Source of the DNA: Allobosea vaviloviae
GTDB lineage: Bacteria > Pseudomonadota > Alphaproteobacteria > Rhizobiales > Beijerinckiaceae
Direction: 5' to 3'
Assembly (NCBI RefSeq): GCF_001298265.1
Contig: NZ_LGSZ01000095.1
Location: 62,001 to 126,000 of the forward strand
DNA length: 64,000 bases
The notes under the pieces were generated by a model. That model had not been told where the DNA came from. It ran no database searches and saw only the letters and a program-made list of their open reading frames with translations. Numbering within the stretch: the stretch's first letter is position 1; each line of letters begins with the position of its first letter. Made by a program: the position numbers and the translations under genes. This document shows, in pieces, positions 8,173 through 16,905 of the stretch.

Positions 8173-9135
8173 TCAGGCCGCGAGCCTGAGCGCGCCTTCG
8201 CGGGCGATGCCGGCCTGGTCGAGCGCAGATCTGATCCGCTCGATCTCGGCGTCGCCGATCTTCATCAGTGGCGGACGTACCACGGCCTTGTCGATCCGCC
8301 CGAGAAGCACCAGGGCCTCCTTCATCCGGTTGTGCATGTCTAGGAAAGGCGGCGCGTAGAAGGCCTGCGAGAGTGGATAGATGCGGTCGTTCACGGCCTG
8401 CGCCGCCTTGAGGTCGCCCGCCTGCACGGCGCGAAACAGCGCGACCTGCAGATCGGCGATGACGCTGCCGGAGCCGGAGAGCAGGCCGTTGCAGCCCAGC
8501 GTCAGCGAGGCCATCAGCCAGGAGGAATGGGTCGTCAGCACGTTCACGGGCCGCGGCAGGTTCTGGAAGGTGCGGATATGCTTTTCGTGCAGCATCGCAT
8601 CGTTCGACCAGTCCTTGATCGCGGCGATGCTGGGAACCTTGTCGAACAGGGCAAGCAGGGTGTCGAAGGCGTAGCCGAGATGGCTCGCCATCGGATACTG
8701 GAACGCGATGATCGGCAGATCGGTCGCATCGGCGATGCGGCGGTAATGCGCGATCGCCATGTCCGGCCGCAGATGCCCGCCCATCGCCATGCTGTTGGGC
8801 GGGAAGACCAGCAGCGCCGACGCCCCTTCCTTGTCCGCCATCGCAGCGAGACGTGCGGCCTCGATCGAGCCGTCGGTATAGATGCCGTTGATCACCGGAA
8901 TCCGATCGCCGACCTCGGCCATCGAGGCCGCCAGGATCTGCTGCTGCTCCGGAAAGCTGCAGGCGTGGACTTCCGAAGCGTGCCCGTTGACCGTGACCGC
9001 CGAGACGCCGTCGACCAGCGCGCAATCGCGCAGATGCTTGCGCGTCTGACGCTCGTCGATGCTCATATCCTCGTTCAGCGCCAGCAGGGTCGCGGGAATG
9101 ACCCCGGCGGGGCGGAAATCCTTGAAACGAGGCAT
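8173..9135 (-). CDS. dihydrodipicolinate synthase / N-acetylneuraminate lyase family enzyme
   Basis: 320 residues, a TIM barrel of the DHDPS/NAL aldolase family. The Schiff-base lysine is K174 in AAIKDWS and the active-site tyrosine Y147 in FQYP. ATG 9135 is preferred over 9141 because GGAG sits six bases upstream of it. Members cleave or form C-C bonds in 2-keto acids. True DapA is unlikely: it lies last in a TRAP-transporter operon, so it probably acts on the imported carboxylate. The exact substrate cannot be read. Confidence 0.88.
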   Translation of the reverse strand: MPRFKDFRPAGVIPATLLALNEDMSIDERQTRKHLRDCALVDGVSAVTVNGHASEVHACSFPEQQQILAASMAEVGDRIPVINGIYTDGSIEAARLAAMADKEGASALLVFPPNSMAMGGHLRPDMAIAHYRRIADATDLPIIAFQYPMASHLGYAFDTLLALFDKVPSIAAIKDWSNDAMLHEKHIRTFQNLPRPVNVLTTHSSWLMASLTLGCNGLLSGSGSVIADLQVALFRAVQAGDLKAAQAVNDRIYPLSQAFYAPPFLDMHNRMKEALVLLGRIDKAVVRPPLMKIGDAEIERIRSALDQAGIAREGALRLAA

Positions 9136-9207
9136 GGGCATCTCCTTTCGGGGGTCGCGAACAGGGCGGGGTCGGCACTCAGGCGTTCCGAAGCCCGCCC
9201 GCGCAGC

Positions 9208-10524
9208 TCAGTTGCCGTACATGACCTTCGGCATCCACGTCGCCAGCCCCGGGAAGACGATCAGCAGCGCCAGCACCAGCAATTGGCAGCAGATGAACGG
9301 GATCACGCCCCAATACATCTCCTTGAGCTTCATGCTCGGCGGCGCGATCGCCCGTAGATAGAAGATCGAGGGCGCCATAGGCGGGGTGAGGTAGGCCGTC
9401 TGCAGCATCACCAGAAGCACGACCGCAAACCAGAGCGGATCGATGCCGAAGCTCTTCACCAGCGGGATCGCGATCGGGACGATGATCAGGATGATCGAGA
9501 TCGAGTCGATCAGGAAGCCGAGGATGAAGGCGACGAACAGGATCACCGCCATCACCGACCAGGGCGACAGGCCGAAAGCATCGAGCACTGCCTTGGTCGC
9601 GGTCATGCCGCCTGATGCGAAGAACACGCCGGAGAACATGCCGCCGGCCAGGATGATCGCCAGGATCATCGCCGTCAGCGACACGGTCTGCAGCGCAGCC
9701 TGGAACAGCAGACCCCAGCTCATCCGCCGGTAGATGATCGCCAGGATCAGCACGCCGAGCGAGCCGCAGGCGGCGGCCTCCGTTGGTGTCGCCAGTCCCA
9801 TGAACAGGGTGCCGAGCACGGTGAAGATCAGGAAGGCCGGCGGGATCAGGGCGCTCAGCGTGAAACTGATCTTCTCGCCGAAGCTGCGCGGATCGGGCTC
9901 GGTCTCCGGCGGCGCCAGCGAGGGTTTGATGGCGCAGACGATCAGGATGTACAGGATGAACAGGCTCGACATCAGCAAGCCGGGGAGCAGGATGCCGGCG
10001 AGCAGATCGCCGATCGACATCGCTGCGATCGGTGCCAGCACGACAACCGGAACCGAAGGCGGGATGATCGTACCGAGCGAGCCGCCGCCGCAGATCGTCC
10101 CTGCGATCAGCGAGTTGTTGTAGTTGCGCTTGAGCATGGCGGGGATGGCGAGCATGCCGACCAGCGTCTCGGTGGCGCCGACGACGCCGCTGGCGGCCGC
10201 GAAGATCGTGCACATCAGAAGCGCCGCCACCGCGAGCCCGCCCGGCATGCGCCGCGTCCACATGTAGAGCGCGTCGAACAGCTTCTCCGCGATGCCGGCG
10301 CGCTCGAGGATCGAGCCCATGAAGATGAAGAGCGGGATCGCGCCGAGCACGTAATTGGTCGAGAGGTCGTCGACGCGCTGGGCGAACTGGTGGACGAGCG
10401 TGCCGCCGAAGCGCAGCAGCCCGAAGCCGAGCGCCGCCAGCATCATCGAGAAGGCGACGGGGAAGCCGAGGAAGATCAGGCCCAGCAGGGCCGGGAACAT
10501 CCAAAGGACGGTCTGCGAGGTCAT
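9208..10524 (-). CDS. TRAP transporter large permease (DctM family)
   Basis: 438 residues with about 12 membrane helices and the family features GGSLGTIIPPSVP (about 105-117) and LATPTEAAA. It forms the Na+-driven translocation channel for a carboxylate together with the DctQ subunit. Its ATG overlaps the dctQ stop by four bases (ATGA at 10524-10521), so the two membrane subunits are coupled. Confidence 0.95.
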   Translation of the reverse strand: MTSQTVLWMFPALLGLIFLGFPVAFSMMLAALGFGLLRFGGTLVHQFAQRVDDLSTNYVLGAIPLFIFMGSILERAGIAEKLFDALYMWTRRMPGGLAVAALLMCTIFAAASGVVGATETLVGMLAIPAMLKRNYNNSLIAGTICGGGSLGTIIPPSVPVVVLAPIAAMSIGDLLAGILLPGLLMSSLFILYILIVCAIKPSLAPPETEPDPRSFGEKISFTLSALIPPAFLIFTVLGTLFMGLATPTEAAACGSLGVLILAIIYRRMSWGLLFQAALQTVSLTAMILAIILAGGMFSGVFFASGGMTATKAVLDAFGLSPWSVMAVILFVAFILGFLIDSISIILIIVPIAIPLVKSFGIDPLWFAVVLLVMLQTAYLTPPMAPSIFYLRAIAPPSMKLKEMYWGVIPFICCQLLVLALLIVFPGLATWMPKVMYGN

Positions 10525-11033
10525 CGGGCCGGCCCTTCAGTCTCGCGGCCAAACAGGACCAGCAGGTTCTCGATCGCCTTGCCCAGGCATTGCAACGCGA
10601 ACAGCCCGAAGCCCAGCGCATAGATGAAGCGATAGGGCCAGATCGGGGGGTTCCAGGCCGAAAGGCCGGAGCCTTCCCCCGTGCGATAGACGCCGGCGAA
10701 GTTGCTGATCAGCACATTCGTCAGCCAGAACAGCATCCCGGCCATCAGGATGTAGCCGATGCCGTCGATGACGGCGACGCCGCGCCGGGGCAGCGCCTGA
10801 TGGATGAAGTCGACATTGACGTGCTGACCCTCCCGAAGCGCGTAGGAAAGGCCGAGCAGGAAGATCGTGCCCATCATCATATAGCTGAGTTCGAAGGCCC
10901 AGGCGGTCGGCGCGGAGAAGGCGTAGCGGCTGACCACTTCGAAAACCATGGCGAGGACGAGCGGGAGAACGACGAGTGCCCCCAGCCGGCCCGACCATAA
11001 CGACAGCAGGCCGATGAATCTGACGATGGGCAT
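10521..11033 (-). CDS. TRAP transporter small permease (DctQ family)
   Basis: 170 residues, four membrane helices, with the family-typical GLSYALREGQHVNVDF region in the second loop. Start ATG 11033 (MPIVRF) is chosen because the frame upstream of it has low-complexity shadow coding. It is 65 bases downstream of the binding-protein gene and overlaps dctM. Partner of the large permease in the inner membrane. Confidence 0.92.
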   Translation of the reverse strand: MPIVRFIGLLSLWSGRLGALVVLPLVLAMVFEVVSRYAFSAPTAWAFELSYMMMGTIFLLGLSYALREGQHVNVDFIHQALPRRGVAVIDGIGYILMAGMLFWLTNVLISNFAGVYRTGEGSGLSAWNPPIWPYRFIYALGFGLFALQCLGKAIENLLVLFGRETEGPAR

Positions 11034-11098
11034 GAAGAACCTCGGATGGGGACGGCGCAGTCCGGCGTCGGCTTGCACCGACGCCGGACTGCGGGAGA

Positions 11099-12160
11099 TC
11101 AGCGGCTGCCGGTCGCGAAGCGGAATTCGGCCATCGGCTTCACGCTCGCCATGAAGGCCTTCTGGTTCTCGTAGACTTTCTTGAACCAGGGGTTCGTCGC
11201 CGATTGCTTCTCGGCCCATTCGCCCGAGACCTTGACGACGGCGGCGGTCAGGCTCGGATCGACCTGGACGACTTCGAGGCCCGGCGTCGCCTTGATGATC
11301 TTGTAGGCGTCGAGGTCGCTCTTGGCGTAGCCGAGATAGGTGTCGAGCACGGTCAGGCGGCCGGCGAGTTCGAGCAACTGCTTGTCCTTGTCGCCGATCT
11401 TGGCCCAGGTCGCGTTGTTGAAGATGCAGTCATGCGCGCCGGAGGGAGCGTGCAGGCCCGGCATGATGATGTATTTGGCGACCTTGTGGAAACCTTCCGA
11501 GAGGTTGCTGCCGGGACCGCCCCATTCGATCGCGTCGACGACCTTGCGCTCCAGCGCGCTGAACACCTCCGAGCCCGGCAGGACGACGGTCGAGGCGCCC
11601 AGCATCGGCGCGATCTCGGCCCAGGAGGACGAGGTGCGCAGCTTGAGGCCCTTCATGTCCTCGACGGTGCGGATCGGCTTGTGGGAGTGCATGAAGAACT
11701 CGGTTTCGAGCACGCCGCAGGGGAAGGCGACGACGTCGAACTTCTCCTTGCGCCACTGCTTCCACAGATCGGCGCCGCCGCCGTTGTAGAGCCACATCAT
11801 CATCTCTTCCGGGTTCGGCCCCGCCGACCAGCCGGAGAAGATTGCGCCCGTGCGGTCGACCGCCCAGTCATAGCCCGGCCAGGAATGGCCCATATCGGCC
11901 ACGCCCTTCTGCACGGTCTCGGTGACCTTGAGCGCCGGGCCGAGCGCGCCCGCCGGGAAGACGTTGATCTTGATGCGCCCCTCGGTCATTTTCTCGGCGT
12001 TCTCGGCGTATTTTTTGGCGCCGATGTCGAGCCAATGCCCACCCGCCCATGGCGTCGCCATGTTCAGTTCGAGCTTGTTCTGGGCGAGCGCGCCCTGCGC
12101 CGTGAGCGCAAGGCCGCCCACGAAGGCGGCGGTCGCGATCAGGCTCTTGAGTGTGGTCAT
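11099..12160 (-). CDS. TRAP transporter substrate-binding protein (DctP family)
   Basis: 353 residues with a signal peptide ending at ALAQ (about residue 27). The mature protein is a DctP-type binding protein; the MKGLKLRTSS segment (about 170) includes the arginine that family members use to hold the substrate carboxylate, and EWGGPGSN follows. It delivers a small organic or keto acid to DctQM. First gene of the operon DctP-DctQ-DctM-DHDPS-like enzyme. WAGGH and the aromatic-rich WLYNGGG region resemble the subgroup that binds 2-keto acids or mannitol-like ligands, but this is only suggestive. Confidence 0.93.
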   Translation of the reverse strand: MTTLKSLIATAAFVGGLALTAQGALAQNKLELNMATPWAGGHWLDIGAKKYAENAEKMTEGRIKINVFPAGALGPALKVTETVQKGVADMGHSWPGYDWAVDRTGAIFSGWSAGPNPEEMMMWLYNGGGADLWKQWRKEKFDVVAFPCGVLETEFFMHSHKPIRTVEDMKGLKLRTSSSWAEIAPMLGASTVVLPGSEVFSALERKVVDAIEWGGPGSNLSEGFHKVAKYIIMPGLHAPSGAHDCIFNNATWAKIGDKDKQLLELAGRLTVLDTYLGYAKSDLDAYKIIKATPGLEVVQVDPSLTAAVVKVSGEWAEKQSATNPWFKKVYENQKAFMASVKPMAEFRFATGSR

Positions 12161-12856
12161 GGCTATTCCCCTTCCCTCTGTTGTGATCTGTGGGAGACGT
12201 TTCGTTGGATCTGCGCCGTCTGGCGTCGCATGACGTCTGGTCGGGCGGAGCCGCGAGAGCGACAGTGCGGCCGAAAACCGGTACGTTCTGGAGACCAGGT
12301 CCGAAGAGGGCTGCGACGTGGCGGCGCGTTGGCTGCCGGAATGAAGCGCGCACGCAGGAACGCGGCGGCGCCCCCAAGCAAGTGTGCAGTCTCCATGCCA
12401 AATCCCCCATTCGCGACTTTGGCGCCCATCGCCTCGGCCATCATGTGTCAGACTTCGGCGCTGCCAAGGTCGATATGGCCGCTATAGACCCGTTTCCTGC
12501 TCATATATCGACGCCCGCCTTCCGATGTTTCAGAATCGCAGCTCGCCCTACGCAAGGATCACGCCAAGCCAGAACTGCGCGTATATCGATCAATTTCATT
12601 GATTGACGCAGGGAAATGTCAGCATCCTGCAACGGGCGTCTTCATATATCAATGGCGATTTTGGCGCTTGGGATGGATCGGGCGGCTGCTGTGAGCCCGG
12701 CTTTTTCGGGCGTCTGATGAGGCCGCGCGGCAGCGACGATGTGCGGACCTGGCTTGATGTCGTCAGCCGGTCGTCGGCGAGAGACGCCGGAGACCATTCA
12801 GAACGGCTCGGTCCCGGGAGAGGCCAATCCTCCCGCTGAGGACGGGCCTCGCCGAG
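12161..12856. other. 696-base intergenic region upstream of the TRAP operon
   Basis: No supported gene. The part from about 12480 to 12660 is AT-richer than the surroundings and holds three TATATC elements (12504, 12582 and 12644) and one hyphenated palindrome (12587-12605). The TRAP promoter must lie at the left end. The rest shows no features that I recognise. Confidence 0.6.
12587..12605. promoter_or_regulatory. hyphenated palindrome, possible operator
   Basis: CGATCAAT-TTC-ATTGATTG: eight-base arms with one mismatch around a three-base centre, inside the AT-rich patch about 430 bases upstream of the TRAP binding-protein gene. The size suits a dimeric GntR/LacI-type regulator. No regulator gene is adjacent. 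Confidence 0.35.
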
Positions 12857-13999
12857 CTAGCCTCGAAGCGCGTCCTCATAGAAGGCCCGGTAGTTCAAGG
12901 CGACCTGCTGCCAGGAGTAGGGCGCCAAGGCTTCGATGTCAGGCTTCAAGGCCCCGCGCGAGGCTTCCAGGCTTGAGAACGCCTCGGTAACCACGCTGGC
13001 CGCTTCCGAGGGGGCGGCGAAATCGGCGAGACGGATCACGGGATAGGCGCCCGCCAGGGCGGTGAAAGCGGCATTGGGCTGGACGATGGGGATCAGCCCC
13101 GCGCTCATAGCCTCGATCAGCGAGAGGCCGAATCCCTCGAAATCCGAGGCCGATACGAAGAGCGAGGCGCGTCCAAGCACATCCCGGGCGCCTGCATCGT
13201 CAAGGCCGATATGGATGTCGATTTGGCGGGCCAGGCCGGCCCGGGCGACGGCATCGCGCAGCGCAGCTTCGGACCAGTCGGATTCGACGCCGATCATGTC
13301 GAGATGCCAGTCGGCGCCCGAGCGCAGCAGTTCGCTCATGGTCGCGATCAGGTTCTCCGGCCGCTTGTTCTTGGAGAAGCGGCCGATGCTGACGAGCCGC
13401 CGAACCGGTTCAGGGCTGGACGCGCCGCGGAATTTGCCGAGATCGACGCCGTTCTCGATGACGCGGACCTTGCCGGGCGCCACCGCCTCGAACATCCGCG
13501 CATCATTGGCACTGCAGCCCGCGATCCCGCGATAGGCCAGCGACGACAGCCGCGTCGGGCCTCTCATCCAGATCGCCTTCAGGCCCGAAAAGTCGCGCGT
13601 GTGGAAGAAGCCGCCATGCGTCGTCGCGACCAGCGGCTTGCGATGAAGCACCCAGCCCAGCGCGAGCGCGTCGAAAAAGAAGTCGATGGCATGGACATGG
13701 ACGATGTCGGCATCGGACAGATGCGCGAAGACCGACGGCGCCAAGGGATAGCGCGATGTACCGCGATAGGGAATCCGCCGGACGGGGATGCCGTCGATCA
13801 GCTCTTCCCGCTCCAGCAGCCGGCCCGGATCGGAAAACAGCCGGTCGAGCGTCACGACCGATGGCCTGAACCCCATCCGCAGCTGCGCTCTGCAAAGGTT
13901 GGCGACGACATCCTCCAGCCCGCCGCGATTGGGCAGAAACTGCCGGACCACATGGACGATCCGCAGTCCTTTACGGACGCTGGTCAGCGGCGCGGTCAC
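12857..13999 (-). CDS. family 4 glycosyltransferase, exopolysaccharide cluster
   Basis: 380 residues from a GTG at 13999 that overlaps the stop of the GH5 gene (GTGA). GT-B fold: N-terminal HVVRQFLPNRGGLEDVV acceptor side, C-terminal nucleotide-sugar side with SIGRFSKNKRPENL and the EX7E-type segment SDFEGFGLSLIEAM. It would add one sugar from a nucleotide donor to a lipid-linked repeat unit at the cytoplasmic face of the inner membrane. Last gene of a five-gene coupled operon. Sugar specificity is unknown. Confidence 0.9.
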   Translation of the reverse strand: MTAPLTSVRKGLRIVHVVRQFLPNRGGLEDVVANLCRAQLRMGFRPSVVTLDRLFSDPGRLLEREELIDGIPVRRIPYRGTSRYPLAPSVFAHLSDADIVHVHAIDFFFDALALGWVLHRKPLVATTHGGFFHTRDFSGLKAIWMRGPTRLSSLAYRGIAGCSANDARMFEAVAPGKVRVIENGVDLGKFRGASSPEPVRRLVSIGRFSKNKRPENLIATMSELLRSGADWHLDMIGVESDWSEAALRDAVARAGLARQIDIHIGLDDAGARDVLGRASLFVSASDFEGFGLSLIEAMSAGLIPIVQPNAAFTALAGAYPVIRLADFAAPSEAASVVTEAFSSLEASRGALKPDIEALAPYSWQQVALNYRAFYEDALRG

Positions 14000-15060
14000 G
14001 AACGTCCGGTCCGGCCACAGCTGGTGTTCTTGCCGGCCTTGGTCTTCAGTTGCTCGATGAGCGCCTTCATCTGCGGGCGCTCTCCCGCCGCCGTCGGCTC
14101 GAGGTTGAAGACGTAGTCGGGCGGCCACCATGGCCCGGCGCCCCAGGCGGCCCAGCCGATCCATTGCTGCGGACGCGAATCCAGGCGGGCCGTCATCTCC
14201 TTGAAGACCTTGACGCATTCGGGCCGGTCGGAGGCGGCGAATTCGCCGAGGAAGCCTTGTCGGCCATGGGTCTTCAGCCAGGCGGTGACGTCGTCGATGG
14301 CCTTGAGCGCGCCCTGCGCTGCCGAGCACTCCGGCTGGCGGCCGGAATAGTCGGCATCGAGATATTGGTGGAAGTCGTAGGCGAAGCGCTTCAACGGGTC
14401 GTCGATTGCCAGAAGGTCGCGGCCGTTGTTGCCGACCGGCAGATCCGCAGTCCAGCTATGGGCGCCACCATAGGCCGTGCCCGTGACCAGGAGCATCTGC
14501 TTGGCTCCCGCCTTCCGGATCGCGGCGATGGCGACGTTCTGGATCTTCGCCCATTCGGCGCTGTGGATGTCGTAAGGCTCGTTCATGATCGAGAAGACCA
14601 CGTTCGCCCGGTCGCGATAATGCATCGCCAGCCGACGCCAGACATCGCCCAATGTCGAGGCCGCTAGCGCCGGGGAACCGAGTTCCTTGCCGGCATAATA
14701 GCCGAAATTGTGCAGGTCCAGGATCGCGACGAGGCCGGCGGCCTTGGCCGTTTCGATGCTCTGGTCGAGGCGGGCGAGCTCGGCCGCATCGAGTTCCCCG
14801 CCGAGCTTGGGCTGGATGCGCTCCCAGCGGAACGGCAGCCGGAACGACGTCATGCCGAGCCCGGCGAGCCGGTGGATCGCCGCCTCGGCCGGATAGGTGT
14901 AATCGGTATTCGCGCGTCCCGGCACCGTGCCGAATTCGGCGCCCGAGAGATTGACACCGCGCAGGCAGATCTCTGCTGCCGTCGCCGGCACGGCGGTTGC
15001 CAACAGGCCCGCGACCGTCAGCAGCAGGCCCGCGCTGCGCCGTCTCGTCGCGATCGTCAT
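13996..15060 (-). CDS. glycoside hydrolase family 5 (cellulase-like), exported
   Basis: 354 residues with a signal peptide ending near ATAAE (residue 30). TIM-barrel GH5 features: the acid/base E161 in SIMNEP and the nucleophile E273 in FLGEFA, plus catalytic-pocket H117 in DLHNFG. Predicted retaining endo-glycosidase in the periplasm acting on beta-glycans. Its ATG overlaps the hydrolase gene upstream (ATGA), and it is embedded among polysaccharide genes, so it probably trims or releases the polymer made here, as endoglucanases do in several EPS and cellulose operons. Confidence 0.92.
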   Translation of the reverse strand: MTIATRRRSAGLLLTVAGLLATAVPATAAEICLRGVNLSGAEFGTVPGRANTDYTYPAEAAIHRLAGLGMTSFRLPFRWERIQPKLGGELDAAELARLDQSIETAKAAGLVAILDLHNFGYYAGKELGSPALAASTLGDVWRRLAMHYRDRANVVFSIMNEPYDIHSAEWAKIQNVAIAAIRKAGAKQMLLVTGTAYGGAHSWTADLPVGNNGRDLLAIDDPLKRFAYDFHQYLDADYSGRQPECSAAQGALKAIDDVTAWLKTHGRQGFLGEFAASDRPECVKVFKEMTARLDSRPQQWIGWAAWGAGPWWPPDYVFNLEPTAAGERPQMKALIEQLKTKAGKNTSCGRTGRS

Positions 15061-16903
15061 GGCCTCACCGTCTCAAGCAGTCTGTCCCGCAACCGAAGCG
15101 CCGCACCCAGATGGGTGAAGTTGTGGTCGGCACGCGGAATGGTCGAGAATGACAGGTTGGGATAGGCCGCGATGCCGTCCCCGGTCTTGCCGAAATAGGT
15201 GTGGAACTCGGCCATGCCGACATCGCCCTCGGCATAGATCAGCGCAACGTCGACCTTGCGGGCCGCCAGGATGCCGAAGCGCCGGTGGCACTCGCGCCGC
15301 AGCCGGCCATGCTTGGTCAGGCGGCCCAGCCAGGGCGCGAGCCGGATCGACATCTGCTTCATGAGGCGGAACAGCAGATAGCGACCGGCCGGGCCGATCC
15401 GCAGCTGTCCCGTCAGCAGCCGGCGCAGGCCGCCCTTGCGCTTCAGGGTCGCGCCGAAATCACCGACGCTGCGATGGGCGTACCGGATCGCATCCTCGAC
15501 GCTTTCGTCGGGGTCCCAGACGAAGCGCTCGTTGTTGACCATCACGAGCTGCCGGACCCGCTTGTCGGCGACGGTGGCGTTGAAGGCGGCATAGGCGCCG
15601 CTGCAGCGCCCGATCAGGATCGGGTCCCGGTAGCCGCGCGTTTCCAAGAGATCGAGGGCGAGGCTGACATCGGCGATCTGTTCGTCGGAATAGAGCATCT
15701 CCTCGGGGCCGTTCGCATCGGCCTGGCTGTCGCCGATGCCGCTGGTGTCGAAGCGCAGCGACGCGATGCCCTGCGCCGCGAAGGCGCGAGCCTGCGCGAC
15801 GGTCACGCGGGCCCAGCCGATATGGTAGTCGCGGCCGGCATTGACGAACACGATCGACGAGCGGGACGGGCGCTCGGCCGGCTCGCAGACGATACCGAAG
15901 AGGCGTCCGCCCGGTCCGAACCGCACGGGGCTCTCGACGAAGCCCGGCCCGAATAGCTTCGCGGGCTGTGCCTCATAGGGCCGAGCGGCCGCGAGGGCAT
16001 GAATGCCCTGTTCCGGCTCCCGCGCACGCAGCGCGACCCAGTCGACGATGGCTGCGATCGTCGGCAAAGGCGGCCTGGCAGCGGTCGGATCGGTCGTCAG
16101 CATCTCGTAGCCCTCATAGGGCAGGCTCGTCACTGCGGCGCCGTGTTCGCTCAGATGCGTTGCCAGCGCCGCATCGCCGGCATGGCCGGGGCGCGACAGC
16201 AAAAGGGCTTCGTCGCAGGGTCGGCTGTCGAGGTCGAGCAGGCCGAGCTTTCCGATGGCGGCGAGGCGGGCCGGCGGAGGCGAAGGCCCGCCACGGCACA
16301 GCCGGTCTCGTCGTCGGGATCCATGCCGATGCCGATGCGGTCGGCCACGAGGCGCGTCCAGACGGAGAGTTCGCGCAGATAGCGCTTGCCGTTGACGACC
16401 GGCGCCATGACGACGCAGCCGGAGACCGGAGCCAGGCAATCCGCCAGACGCAATGCGAGCGTTCCGCCGAGGCCCTGTCCCAGCAGGATCAGGCGTGAGC
16501 AGCCGCTGGCCTGCCGGAGCAGATCGGCGGCGGCGCGCACGGTCTCGGTCCAGTCGTCGAGCCCTGTCGGCTCGGCGACATCGAGCGCATCGCCGAGGCC
16601 GGGATAGTCGAAGCGCAGGCAGGCGATGCCGGCAAGCGACAGCGCCTCGGCCAGTGCCCGCCAGGTGCTGCGCAGGCAGAGCTCTTCATAGCCGACGGGC
16701 CCCAGCATCAGAACGGCGGCCGACGCGTTTCCCGGGTAGAGCATGCCGACGGTGCCCGAGAAGGCGACGGGCGTTCCCTGGTTCGAGGCCATGGCCATCG
16801 GCCTCGCCGGCGCTGCCGCAAGGTCTGGCGCGCCCTGCGGTTGCGCCATGACCGGTATCCGTTCGGCTAACGCTGCACCCATGTCCTTGCTCCGCATCGG
16901 CAT
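15057..16903 (-). pseudogene. tandem alpha/beta-hydrolase protein, single-base frameshift near 16290
   Basis: Two overlapping frames together encode one protein of about 615 residues. The N-terminal frame (from ATG 16903) gives a hydrolase core up to MDPDDETGCAVAGL; homologous continuation (AAIGKLGLLDLD) appears one frame over, so one base is missing, or a -1 slip occurs, around 16270-16310 in a C-rich tract. The second frame runs to 15057 with a second hydrolase domain. The nucleophile elbow of domain 1 reads GQGLG (no Ser) and of domain 2 GRCSG (Cys at the nucleophile place). It overlaps the GH5 gene by four bases, follows the flippase gene, and so belongs to the EPS operon. A sequencing error would give the same picture. 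Confidence 0.7.
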
Positions 16904-16905
16904 CG

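Noticed and set aside
8173..9135. DapA, the lysine-pathway dihydrodipicolinate synthase
   Set aside because: Right family and catalytic lysine, but it is the last gene of a TRAP transporter operon; a catabolic lyase fits better.
12695..12711. GCCCG-loop-CGGGC hairpin with T-run in the loop, as a terminator
   Set aside because: The T-run is inside the loop, not after the stem, and no gene ends there; likely chance.
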